Assembly (NCBI RefSeq): GCF_035222275.1
Contig: NC_085882.1
Location: forward strand, 3,045,501 to 3,109,500
Direction of reading: 5' to 3'
DNA length: 64,000 bases
From: Podospora bellae-mahoneyi
Taxonomy: Eukaryota > Ascomycota > Sordariomycetes > Sordariales > Podosporaceae
Under the pieces are notes generated by a model. That model had not been told where the DNA came from and did not search any database. It was given only the letters and a program-made list of their open reading frames with translations. The translations under genes and the position numbers were made by a program. Below, piece by piece: positions 11,592 through 23,500 of this stretch (position 1 is its first letter; every line of letters begins with the position of its first letter).

Positions 11592-14190
11592 TGTTTAGGC
11601 AAGCAGCCGAGCGGGAACAATGTGGAGCAAGCGGGCGTGCCCTGAGCTATTTCATTTAGAAGCAGCGCGTATCAGAACAGATTGACAGCAGGGTACTCTG
11701 GAAACCGAGCATCAAAGTGGTCCCCGAAAGACTCGAGACAGGCAAGCTGTTGAGGAAACAGAGAGCAAAACGCTCAGGGCCAGTCGATGACGATCAGAAC
11801 GAGGTGGCTACGGCAAGGAGTCTTGGTCGGAGATGCTGCTGCATAGCATAGCATGGCCGTGAGCACCGGGACAGCCAAGATAATTCCAGGAATCTGGGGA
11901 GGGGGCCATTGGGTCTGTAGCCTTCTTCCTGGCATCAATCCTGTCTTGAAGGTCCTGACACCAGGAAACTGTTGTGCGTTGCTGGGCTGCTGGCCGGGTG
12001 GAATGCCCCCAAGGGAGATGGTGCCTGGCCCTGTCAGTGCAGTAGTGCCCACACCACCGGAATCCGTGAGTGACTGACAAGGCTGGCGCTTTGCAGTTGA
12101 AGGGGGGCACTGTTTTTAGCATATCAGATGTGCTGGAGCCCTGGCAAGTATCTTGTTACAGAAAGGGCCTGGAGTGAATTTGGACCGTGTGGGTGAGGAC
12201 GAGTACACAGGGACCAGAGCCCGGGGGGTGGTGTGTTGTGGATTGACGCCAAAGCAGATCCTCAACCAGAACCAGATGGCGAATTGCCCGGATAGGCGAA
12301 TCAGAACCCTGCAGAGGGGGGGGTGTGGATAACGATTCCCGGCACCAGGTGCTGGGCGAGCAAGGGTCTTGCGAGCACACAACACCCTGTCATAAACCCC
12401 CCTGCGACTCCCGCTACCCATCCCCCACCATCTGACGTTGGCTTTTCTGTCGTGATGCTTCTGCTGGCTTTGCCTGGCTGCTCATCGTCATGGGTGTCGA
12501 GGTTGTGAGCTGCCTAAATCGGATGAATATGCTGACGAACAAGGCCTGTGCCAGGATAGGATGGATCCGGACTCTTGAATAAACCGCCTACACTACGCAG
12601 GACTGGAACGGGCAGCAACCCGGAAAACAGTTTGTACAGTTTCAACAGCCAGCCAAGCCCGGAAGCTCGATGTAACTGATTGGAACACATCTGGTGCTCG
12701 GCCAGGAAGGTATCTGACAGCCGAAGCAGGACCGTTGGGTCCGGGTGCAGCTGGGTTGCCCTGGAAGAGATGGCTGATGCCACTGCCAGGAGAGCGAGTT
12801 AACCGCGCAGGGTGGGTAGGGCAGTTGGCTGTGCTGCAGGTTAAAAGAATAGGTCAATAATACACGGACACATTATACTGATCCTGCGCGGGGCATAAAC
12901 TGCAGAATGCCGTGTAGATGTTTGGTGGTCCGATCTCAGCCAGCCTAGCCTGGAGGTCCCAAAAAACGCATGACTGGCTCGGACCAGTAACCAGTAAGAC
13001 GGCGTAGATCGTTGAATGATGAGATCCGGGTTTGGGCGGTGATGGATTCGTTTTCGTCGCTGACTTGTGTGTCTGTGTGTCTGTGTGTTTGCGTCTTGTG
13101 CGGATAGAAATGCGGCCGGCACGATGCGAAGGCTACTGTGATATTCAACGTCGACCTGGAGTGACTCAGGAGACGATGCTGCAGCTTCGGTGTCCCAGTG
13201 ATCGGAAAAGAAACCTTAAAGCATGAAGACGCTTTGACAGCGCGTGTAATGCACTCAGACTTTTGGGGGCTCAACCCCCCCAAGGAAGGATGGTGGGGGA
13301 AGCAGTCGATCTCGCGCTTGCAGCCGCTACAGGTACCATGGCATGCAACTCTCGACGGGTGCTCGTGCAGGCCGGACGTGACGGCACAACCTGGAGGACC
13401 TGGTAAAAGAGGACCGCGTGGGGAGACAGAAACGACTTCTGCCGGAATCACCAGCTTTGTGCCGCGGGGTCCAAGCAGGGCAGTAGGGAAGACGGCGGCC
13501 GGTGACCGGAGAACCTATGCGGAGTTTTCAGCATTGAAACCCTACTCACATCATCTGTGGATATCTTAGGCCGGAGGATTTGGTCTTAAGAGCGGAGGGA
13601 TTGGCGAAAAATCCCGTGGTTCATCTTAGGTTTTCCAAAGACAGAGAGGGAGGGTCGTATGTCCCTGGCAGGACGAGGCCGGCACTTGGGTATATTCGGA
13701 CGCGTTAAGACAGCCAGCCCATTGTCCGGGCGAACAGTTGTTCGGATGTGCGTATGATGAACCAGACCTATACTAGGTAGGTAGGCGGAGGTATCCGTCA
13801 GCCAAACGTGGCTGCAGTGTTCTCAAACGCGAGGTTTCGAAAACTTCAGTGAGTTGCAGCCACTCAGTTGGCTGGCAGGTGGCTCTCCAGGTGGCATCGG
13901 CGGTATCAGTGGCATGGGGGTGGTCCAAGCGCCGGTGCCGAACCACACAGAAGTGCTTCAAAACACAGCAAGTCGCTTCAAGTATGTTTCTAGGAGAACT
14001 TTGAGGTGAGCCCTGAGCCCTGAGTGCCCGTGCTGTCGTCGGCGGTAGTTTTACCACGTCGTAGTAGCTGCAAGATACCCGCCGCGCGATGTTGAAAATA
14101 GCCACGGAGCCTCTCGAGACAAGAAACACCACGACCCAAGCGAACATCCAAGCTGAGGTCACTTGCAAAGTCCCAGAACGATGTGGGGTA

Positions 14191-14204
14191 GTAGGTATAC
14201 CTAC
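14191..14204. repeat. 14-bp TAGG/CCTA palindrome
   Basis: GTAGGTATACCTAC is a perfect palindrome of the TAGG/CCTA family that recurs in intergenic DNA of this window. A 10-bp relative (TAGGTACCTA) lies near 3085-3096 and a 12-bp one at 35633-35644. Confidence 0.6.
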
Positions 14205-17200
14205 CTAACCTTACTCTGGTGTTCCAGGTTAGCAGAACACAACCCGGAGAAATTCTCATCCAAACATCGGTCACGGTTCCTTGGGTCTGGACCTTGGCTG
14301 CGATTATACGGCGGGTGTCACCAGCAGCGCACCTCACCTCGTACACGACCACCCTTTGTTTTGAGCTTATAGCTATCACCTATCTACCTACTCCTAAGCA
14401 GACCAGCTGAAGGAAGGTAGGCCCTACGGACGCGCCCTTCCGCAGCCCGGGCAGCCCTTCGACGGATCCAGGAACCCACGAATATAGTGGATGTTAAAAA
14501 GGTGTGTCAAACCCTCGGCTCCATCTCTCAATCCGTCTCGCTACGCATATGTCGGCCTGTCGGTGGGGTTGGACTTCAAGTCAAGGTGGTTACTGATCCC
14601 ACATGCAGACCTGCAGCCGGGCAAACCCCCTCTTGATCGACGGAAACACTCGTTTCGTTCTGGCCATCCCTCAGAGGAAACTGTTTTCACATCCAGTCCG
14701 GTTTCATCCAACCGTCACCCGCCATTGCGGACTGGTTCTTGATCCAGGGCCTCTCCTTCCTCTGGGAAACTGGCACGCTCTCGTGGCATGTGCTCCGACT
14801 GATGATGTGCTTGCCAGTGGCGCATACTGAGGCACCAAGAGGACCCCCCCTAGCGTCTGGATGTGGCACGGTGAGCAGCTTGCAGCAAGCTCCCTGTCTG
14901 CACTTGTGCTTGCTTGGAAGCATATGCTGTGTGCTCAGCCATAGAACCACCCTCCCGTCTACCTCTCTTCGGTCATGCTTCCGCTTGGTACAGATTTCAG
15001 TCTCCAAGTCCGAAGACGATCAGGTTCGGCAACTGTTGATTGGTGTCTTCGTCTGGAACACAGCCTAGGCAACCGGCCTATGTGTACGTTGACCAGAAAA
15101 GACGCTATGCATTCGCCACGAGTTCAGATGGCAACCCACCAACCAAGTTGTTCAGCAAACGCGCACAAGACTGCAAGTAAGCCGCCCTGATAGCTGGCTT
15201 CCGTCGACCATGTAGCACTCTCGAATGTCGTTTCGGGTTTTTGACTCACGAAATTAGTTCAAAGCATGGATGTATAGGTAACCACAAGCTCCTTCTCAAC
15301 CATCAAGCCACCGGTGGCCCAACACGCCTCGTACTTTGCCAACCTGGAGACGGCCAAATCCGCTACAACGAGGTGTGGCGCGCTCGGGTCCCAGCAAGGC
15401 CCCTTGTTCAGAGAGATTTATATCTTCCCGGTCTGACGATGACCTGAAACAACACCAACTCCTACCCAGTGAGCCTTATTATCTCACGGGCGAGTGAAGC
15501 ACTTTCAGTGCCATGGGAAGCAATGTCACACCATGTGATCTCCCGTACGGACTCGGTCATATCTGAGACCACTTGTACATATGTGCCGTGGCATCTTGCC
15601 GCCCTTGGAGCGCATCATTACCGCCTTCTTCGTTGGGGATCATGTTGCTGATTGACCAAGACCGGATTTGAAGAGTCCAAGTCGAACACAGCACGCACCC
15701 GGTCATGTCAACACCACCAACCACCCAGCCAGTCTGGGCAAGTCAAAGACAAAAGTGAGACTCAGCACCAAGTGTGGTCGCCAATCTGTGCACAGCATGC
15801 GCAAAGACTTTCGGCAAGTGCTTAGCTCGGGCGAGTTAATGACATTGACTGTTGTCCCGAGTATCACACTCCAGTAGAGCTGCTAATCACGTTGTCAAGC
15901 ATAGTCAAGTGCTCTTGCCCTCTTCAAATGGGCCTGACTTATTCGAGATGTTCTATATGTCATATATTCAGGTCCTGTACACAAGTCTGCACCGGCCCGG
16001 CCTGAAATACGACCTTGATCTGAGCCGATCTGGTCTCCGATATGAGGCTCACGGAATTCCTAGATTGTGGCACGCAACACCAAGCCCCGTTTCACACAGC
16101 CCACGGCATCCTGCCCGGAGCTGGACACGGGTGGGACGTCTAGTTTGTGACATTCGTCTGAACATAGAGTTGACAAGCCGGGCGAAGTGTTTAGATACAT
16201 GCCTGTTTCGCCGTAAGCTGATGCTTTTGCTCCCACACACCCACACGGCCAACGGCTGCCGATATGCCATTGGCTCCCCGCAGAAACTGAGCGCATGGCC
16301 CCACCACGTCTGCCGAGCTTCGAGAACGATTGCCTGGAAGTGATAGGCTGGCCGGACTTCCGATGTACGGAGAGACGCGTGTGTAGCACGAGTCTCTCTC
16401 TCCACGAGACAGGATAAAAGACGATAGCCCACTGGCTCTTGTCTTGGGGGGGCGCCGAAGAAGTGCAGCAAGCAAAGCTCCGCCCGAGGGACTGGTGGAC
16501 GTGCCAAGCGCTGCTCAACCGTATTTTCGCGCTCATCCTTCCCGCCTCGTGTTTTGTGGTTGCTTGCTTGGATGGTTTGCGGGTTGCAGCATGAAGGATG
16601 GATGGCCAAGTCAATTCTAGAAACCCTGCCGAAAGGACCTCCTCTGAGCAACTAGTACGCCCCCGCCCCCGCCCCCCCCCTCCCTGAACGTCTGCTCCTG
16701 GCTGTGGGAATAATGAAATTTTTTGTTGCTGACTCTCGGTTTACCTATTAGGCCACTGCCGGTACTTTGCCCAAGTTTAAACCACCCTTGTTACCCTCGT
16801 ACCAAGGCGAGTGCGAAGAGGGTGGGTGCTGCAAGGTAGGTATCAAGGTGGTCAAGCATACAACAGCCCCCCCATTTTTTCCGACTTGGGACGTGAGCTA
16901 TACCACACTGGTTGTAGCGCCAGAATAACGCTCTCCGCCTCCAGTTCTTGTTTCTACCGCATGCCGTTACATTCTGTGGCACGGGTGGTCCCAAACAATG
17001 GGGAAGGGAAGTAGTGTCGTATGTAGGTCAACAACACCTTTGATCACCTGTGACCTCTCTCCTCTGTCCTCAATGGAGCTCTTATTAGGCTCTGGTTGCA
17101 ATACCACAGATTGGCAAAGTCTGGAACCGATCTGGTTTTAGCAGATAAAACTGGGGTTGCTGATAAGCAGGGCTCATATTGATATTGGGAATTTGAACCC

Positions 17201-18901
17201 GCCACTTTTTCTGTCGATGGGAGCATGGGCTGCCAAGCCGGTACAGACTAGTAGGATGGACGAGGACAGTATAGGCAACAGGGTGTGGCTCACACACTGC
17301 ACACATCAGCCATTGCCCTGTTTCCTGGCTTGGCGATATTCATGTGTGTCCGTTCGCATTGTTCACTGGCAGGGACCGCAAGGTTGTAGGACCTTCCGAA
17401 TAGGGACGGCGAGGCGGGTTGCAACTGGACGAGACAAACACATTGGGGACGGAGGGAGAGGAATAAAAGGTGGGGTTGGCTCCGAGGCCTAGCTGGTGGA
17501 TGATGTAGGTGTTTGTTGTTGTTGCTGTGGCTGGGATTTCTTCGTGGCTCTCGTTCAAGGAAGATGATGTTTGTTCGCTGCTAGCCCTTCAACAGACTAA
17601 GGTGGCCGACTTGGAAAAGCCTACTTCATCCCGGGTTCAGTCGTCGAATACCGGAGAGAGGGGCCCATGAAGAGGCGACAAAAGTATCACTGCCCGATTG
17701 CTTCCCCCGTCGTCGTCGTTTCAGCAGGGTAGGTGGGTAGACTGAGACATGGCTACTTTGCTGGTATAGGTGGTAGGTAAATGTAGATAGGTAGATGATA
17801 GGTAAGCGGATCTCGACAGGTGTGAGGAGGGAGTGAGGGTTGGGGTTGTGTGACCACGCGTCCTGGGTGCAGTGTGGCGAGCGGCAGAGGACGAATCAGA
17901 GGTGGTTCGGGGTTGACGCCTGTGGCTTGGGAAGGGGAGGGGGGGTGTAGACTCTCTCTGTTGTGAGGAGTTGTCGGAGTGGCTGGATTGAGCTCTATGG
18001 GGGGAGATCAGAAGACGATGACAAGAGCCGGGGACTTGTGATGGAGGAAGAAGAACAGCGAGTAAGTTCTAGTTGAGTGATGGCGAGATGAGCTGAGGAT
18101 GGGTTGTACGGCTGGTTTATTCTCCAAACCAAAAATAAGCGCTCTCCAAAAAGCGTCAACACATATTCTCACGATAATACCTATCTGGCCATTCGAGCTG
18201 GCTGAACCTGGCTTGAACTGGGCTTTTTCGAGTTTGCTGGTTTCTCGACTTATGCGATTTCCTTGCCGTATCTAGGTACCACTCACTGCCAAACTCCATA
18301 CATAGAAAGTATAAATGCGAGGAATTTTATCTTTAAACTCTTTGGAATCTTGCTACCTTAGGTAAGTAGGTAGGTACGTGCTTCCCTCAGCACCATCCCA
18401 TCAGCTACTCATCGACACTCTTGCCTCCGCGCACCAAATAATTACCAATAGGACCAACCCAAGACACCCCCAGATTCAGGAGAGAAATGTCACAGTGACT
18501 GTTCTAGAAACACAACAAAGTCTGACAGAAGATGACTTCCAATTTCAACATCAGCTGGCTCAGATAGGACATTGCCGAATACCGCACTAGTCCACACCTG
18601 GTGAAGAGGGCATGCAATCAACATATGGGGACCCCCTGACGATGAAGACGTGATGGGGGCTGTGAGGCTTCTCGGTATCTTGACTCCGGAAAGACTTTGC
18701 CCATGATTCGAGACAAATACCTATATGCATTGCGAGGAAGGGTTGGGTGGGAAGGATGAGTGCAGGTCGGGGTTTTATAGGATACCTAGAGTTTGAAGAT
18801 TTCCAAACGAGTTTTAACTTAGAGGACCCAGACGATAAACATCCATATTAAAACGAGAAAATAACACCTAATAACCCGGACTCTAATACAAATAAACCTA
18901 C

Positions 18902-18933
18902 CCCAGACCCAACCCAGACCCAACCCAGACTCA
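18902..18933 (+). repeat. 11-bp tandem repeat, about three copies
   Basis: CCCAGACCCAA is present twice in direct succession, followed by a third diverged copy. It lies in AT-richer non-coding DNA. Confidence 0.75.
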
Positions 18934-19639
18934 TCCAAGACGTCACGAGGACAAGACCCAGACTCCGCTTCTCCTAGTATAATTACGTGGGTAGATGAGG
19001 AAGGGTAGAGGGTTAGTTGTCAAGAAGGGAGTGAGTTGTATGCTGGGAGATAGGGAGTTGTAATTCCTTTTAGATTTTGGTTTAAGAATTCGGGTTTTAT
19101 TCTTGTGGGGTCTTGGATAAGTTTTTGGATGACCAACAGAGACACAAAGCTGGCCACTTATTCATGGTGCGGGCGTTGAAGCTGCAGTGGGCTTGCCCGC
19201 AGCCGGTTATCCAGAGCTTCTAGAACCTGGATCGCCACGACGAGGAGGATTGAATTCCACAGCGCCTCCAGCAAAACACGGCCCACGCGCGAGCATGCTC
19301 CGGCTTAGGGTTTTGCTCCGTCTTTCGAAAGAGCCAGATAGGTACTGACCATCAAGGAGATCTTTCGTAACCCGTGTAAGAGCCCGCTTGGGAGTGGGAA
19401 TGGCGGTAAACCACCACCAGGGTCCTATGTGCCGGCTGCAGAAGGTCTATTAGCAGAGGACTACTGCTGCGCACGACTCGATGAGGGATCTTTTTAATAG
19501 GAAATAAAAGAAAGGAGAGTTGGCGAGAATATATACACCACTATGCTGCGTCGTAGTCGTCGACTTGGACTGTCCTTTCCCTTCATTCTTCTGATAATTC
19601 TCGTCAGTTACTCATCCCGCCTCGGGCTGGTATAAGACA

Positions 19640-20580
19640 ACGACTGTCATCCAACCCAACTACAAACCCCATATCTCAACCTTAACAACTACACCCGAGA
19701 TATTACCCCCCCAAACCACCCCTCCCTCACCTTCCCCCCACCTCCCAAAACCAAAACCCCTCAGACTCCCACCATCCAAAAATACCTCCTCAAACACCAC
19801 CCCCTTTTCTCACCACATCCCAAAAGTACCAACCCCTCACCACTACTAAACACACAAATATCCCATCAAAACAGAATCCCAATGTTCATATCTCTCTCTT
19901 GTTTCCTAATCAATACACACCAAAAACATGCTATAATGCTAGGTATGTACATCCCTTTTCTTTTCCCTTGCCAAATTCCTGCCCTTTTTTTTCATTATGA
20001 AAGCGATATTTTTCTTTCCATGATGATTGATGAGCAAGTAACTAAGTAAGTAAGTTAATAAGTATGAAGTGAGTAAGCAAGTAAGTGAGGATGGATGTAT
20101 AACAATTAAAAGAAGAAAGCGTATAAGAAATGAAACCCTTCCCAACTCCCCCTTTCTCTTAACTTCTGCTCCCCATTAACACAAACACCAATCATAAATA
20201 AAAACCCAAAAAAACCCAAAACCCAAATACACCCTGGGATATCATGCATATAACACACAAAAAAAAAACGCATACAGAAAAATAAAAAGGGTTGAACGAA
20301 TAAAACAAAACGTCTTGATATGCCTGTTGTAAAAAACTCAAGACAAAGAAAAAAGTTTTACACCAACTGTCCCTCCCTCCCTCCCTTGCCTAAACCTGCC
20401 CAAAAGCCCAGACAAATAAATACCCTGTCCTAATGATAATCATGGATTCCCAAAAACAAAAAAAACCCTCCCATTCCCTTGTTTCGTTCTTGTGTGTTGC
20501 CATAATGTAATCGAATAATTCCCTGATAGTAATTCCAACTTGTTCCACTCCCATCCCATCATCCCCTTATCCCCCCCCCC
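19640..20580 (-). other. Strand-asymmetric tract, probable kinase 3' UTR
   Basis: The plus strand is almost free of G over long stretches and made of A/C/T; read in the sense of the upstream kinase gene, the tract is G/T-rich. Within 19706-19770 the minus strand carries several G runs of 3-7 bases separated by short loops, which fits a G-quadruplex pattern. Confidence 0.5.
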
Positions 20581-20589
20581 TCCCCTTCC

Positions 20590-23500
20590 TCAGAAAAAGT
20601 TGGACAGCGCCTGGCTCAAATTAATAAAATCCACCGGCTTCGCCACATAGTCGCTAAACCCCGCCTCCACACACTTTTCCTGCACGTCGCTCATGACATT
20701 CGCGCTGAGCGCAATAATCGGCAGCGTCCTGTTCTTGTTGTTTGGGTTCTGGTTTGTTGGAACAAAGCTCCTCCCGGTCCTCTCGTCCTCCATCAGGTGC
20801 TGAATTTCCCACGCTCTAATCTCCCTGCAGGCTTGATACCCGTCTTTTCTGGGCATGTGGAGGTCGCACTGTTCAGTGGTTAGTGGTGGGGAAGAAAACA
20901 AAAAAGTGACGAGACAAGAAAACATACTAGAATCAACGAATAATACCCCCTCCCCCTCCCAAACACCATATCAGTGCACTCGACCCCATCCGCCGCCAGT
21001 TCCACCTCCACTCCAACCCTCTTCAGATACTTTGACAAGACCTTTTGATTAACTGGGTTATCCTCCACCAGCAGCACCTTGTACCCCTTGTTGCCCATGC
21101 GCCTTTCCATATCGACGTAGCTCTGTCGTTGAAATTCCACCAACTGCTGCGCCGTCGAGCGGTTCCGATCAATACTCAGATCACGCTCCTTGCCCGGGTC
21201 GAAAATCACGGCAAACCTCGACGGTTTGACTGGCTTGTAGATATACGTCACCTTGCCGTCGGAGAGCAAGTCGTCATACTTTGTGCCCGCTACCTGCTTG
21301 ATGACTGCCTGTCGCTGGACCGAGTCCGAAAGAATAAGAATGCTGGTCTTGCCCAGCATGCTCGATCCCGAAATCCTGTCCATCAGACTGATGATATCTT
21401 CAGGCGTGGGCAGGTTGACAACAATGTGCGTGAAATTCACCGACTCATCACCACCGATCAAACCGCGGGCCTCATCCACAGATGATACCGCAACGATCTG
21501 ATGGGGGACGTCCTTGGGCAGCGTCTGCTCAATGTGCTTGGTAGTCGCCTCCCGGCTGTGCGTTTGTGGGCAGATGATCAAGATAGAGTACAAGGGCGGG
21601 CGATAGTTGGCCACAACACTTGGCCGTTTCGAGTCCAGGGGCATCGGGGTAGTACCTGGAGATATCCGGTGGGCCGGCATCTCCAACTTCATCTGCGACA
21701 GGTCCTGCCCGCTAGCTCGAGCAGCTTCACTGAAACGAGCCAGTCCGCTGACAGAAGATAGCGACGACCTCTCGGTAGTTTGAGTCCGACCAGAGGCTCC
21801 GGAAAGCTCCGAGCTACCACTAGAAGCCATGGTCGGCGACCTGTATGCCGAGTCTGTCGTCTGCGGGCTGATGGCCTGCATATGGAAGGAATCCCGCACG
21901 GCAGACTCTGTCGAGCTTACGCTCACCTCCCGCATGAGCCCAGGTGTCGGTTGAGGAACCGCCGAGCCATCGGGATGGTCCGTGTCAGTCGGCAGCCCAA
22001 ATCTCGCCGTGAACGTAAACGTGGACCCCTTGCCAGGCACGGCCGTGCCGTTCATGGTGCCACCATGCAGCTCAGCCAGCTGGCGCGAAATGACCAGCCC
22101 GAGTCCGCTTCCGCCGTGCTGTCTAGTGCTGCTTCCATCGATCTGACTGAAGGGCTTGAAGATCAGCTCAGCCTCCTGCTCGGTAAAGCCCCTGCCCGTG
22201 TCAATCACAGAAAACTCCAGCATAATCTCAGCTTCCCCAAGCTCGACACCCTCAGGGACGATGACTTTGCACCGACTGAAAACCTCCCCCTGACTGGTGA
22301 ATTTGATAGCATTGCCGATGACATTGAGCAGGACCTGGCGGATACGGACCTTGTCTCCCTTGACCCACGCCGGAACGTCCTCTTCCACAACATAGTTGAG
22401 TTCCAGACGTTTCGCAATGGCCATGGTCGACACCAGCTCATTCACATCCTCGATCAGCGACCGGGTGTGGAACCACTCAAAGTTCAACTTCATCATCCCC
22501 GCATCCACCTTGGACAGGTCCAAAATGTCGTTGATAATCATCAGCAAGCTGTTGGCGCTGGTCTGGATCGTGTTGGTGTAATCGCGCTGCTCTTCGTTCA
22601 GTGTCGTGTCCTGCAAAAAGCTGACCATGCCGGATATGCCGATGAGAGGCGTCCTGATCTCGTGAGACATGTTGCTGAGGAAGCGACTCTTTGAGTCCAT
22701 AGCCTCCTTCAGCTTCGTCTCGAGCAGTTTCAAGTCGTTGATGTCCGTGGCCGACCCAAAGAAGGAACTGACACCATTACCAAAGTCGACGTTATCGATC
22801 TCAACGCAGCGTACGAGATGCCACCGGTACTCGCCGCTCTTAGAGCGCAACCGTATCTCGGTGGTGTACGAGAGCCGCCCGCTGCTGTCGGTCGAAACGC
22901 GAATCACGCCCTTCCTGGCAAGCTCGGTAAGATTGGCAGTCGAGAGCTCGTAGACCGAACCGCTGCTCGAGCTGTTATGTCGGGACAGCGCCTGGTGGAT
23001 GCCGCGAATGTTGGCATCGGGGGTGGTGCTCGAGGGCCTTGTCGATTTGGCAGACTTGATAGACATCCTGTCAATCGAGACAGAGTGCGCGTGGCCTTTG
23101 TTCTCATTTTTGAAAAGAGGACTTGGTGACCTCTCCGCGGGGATTTGGCACTTTGCAAGATCGTCAGGATGAACAAAGTCCATGAAGCCAAGACCCAGGA
23201 CATCCTCAAACGTTTGGCCCGTGTAGGACAGCCACTGTTCGTTGGCGAAGGTGATCCCCTCGTCTTCGGTGGCGGTAAAGATGATTTGGGGAATTAGGTT
23301 GGCGAGCAGTCGATGCTTGGCTTCCGACACTTCGATTTCCTCTTGACGCGCAGCCCGGAGCTCCGCAATGTGTTGATCATGAATGTCCATGTAGGAGCCC
23401 AGGAACTGCATGATGACACCTCTCTTGTCCTTGGAGGCGACAGCCCTGGCATAGAACCACCGATAGGCACCATCAAACCGCCGGATGCGCACTGTTCTCG

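Larger units (their letters stand above)
10896..20589. other. 9.7-kb gene-poor stretch (leader/promoter and kinase 3' UTR)
   Basis: I see no supportable protein gene. The right end (about 19.6-20.6 kb) is strongly G-depleted on the plus strand and is probably the 3' UTR and termination region of the histidine kinase. The left end (10.9-11.6 kb), read on the minus strand, contains CT-rich tracts typical of a fungal 5' leader, so the 9209-10895 transcript probably starts around 11.5 kb. The middle has short overlapping ORFs without recognisable domains, several TAGG/CCTA clusters, an 11-bp tandem repeat and a 20-bp palindrome. It could hold an extended promoter or non-coding RNAs. Confidence 0.5.

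Noticed and set aside
16049-16651. Overlapping 184-200 codon ORFs on the minus strand
   Set aside because: Three frames are open together, which reflects local base composition; no domain is recognised in any of them.
17160-17235. tRNA-like T-arm (GGGTTCAAATTCCC on the minus strand)
   Set aside because: The T-stem has only about three good pairs, and no matching acceptor, D-arm or anticodon arm could be drawn.
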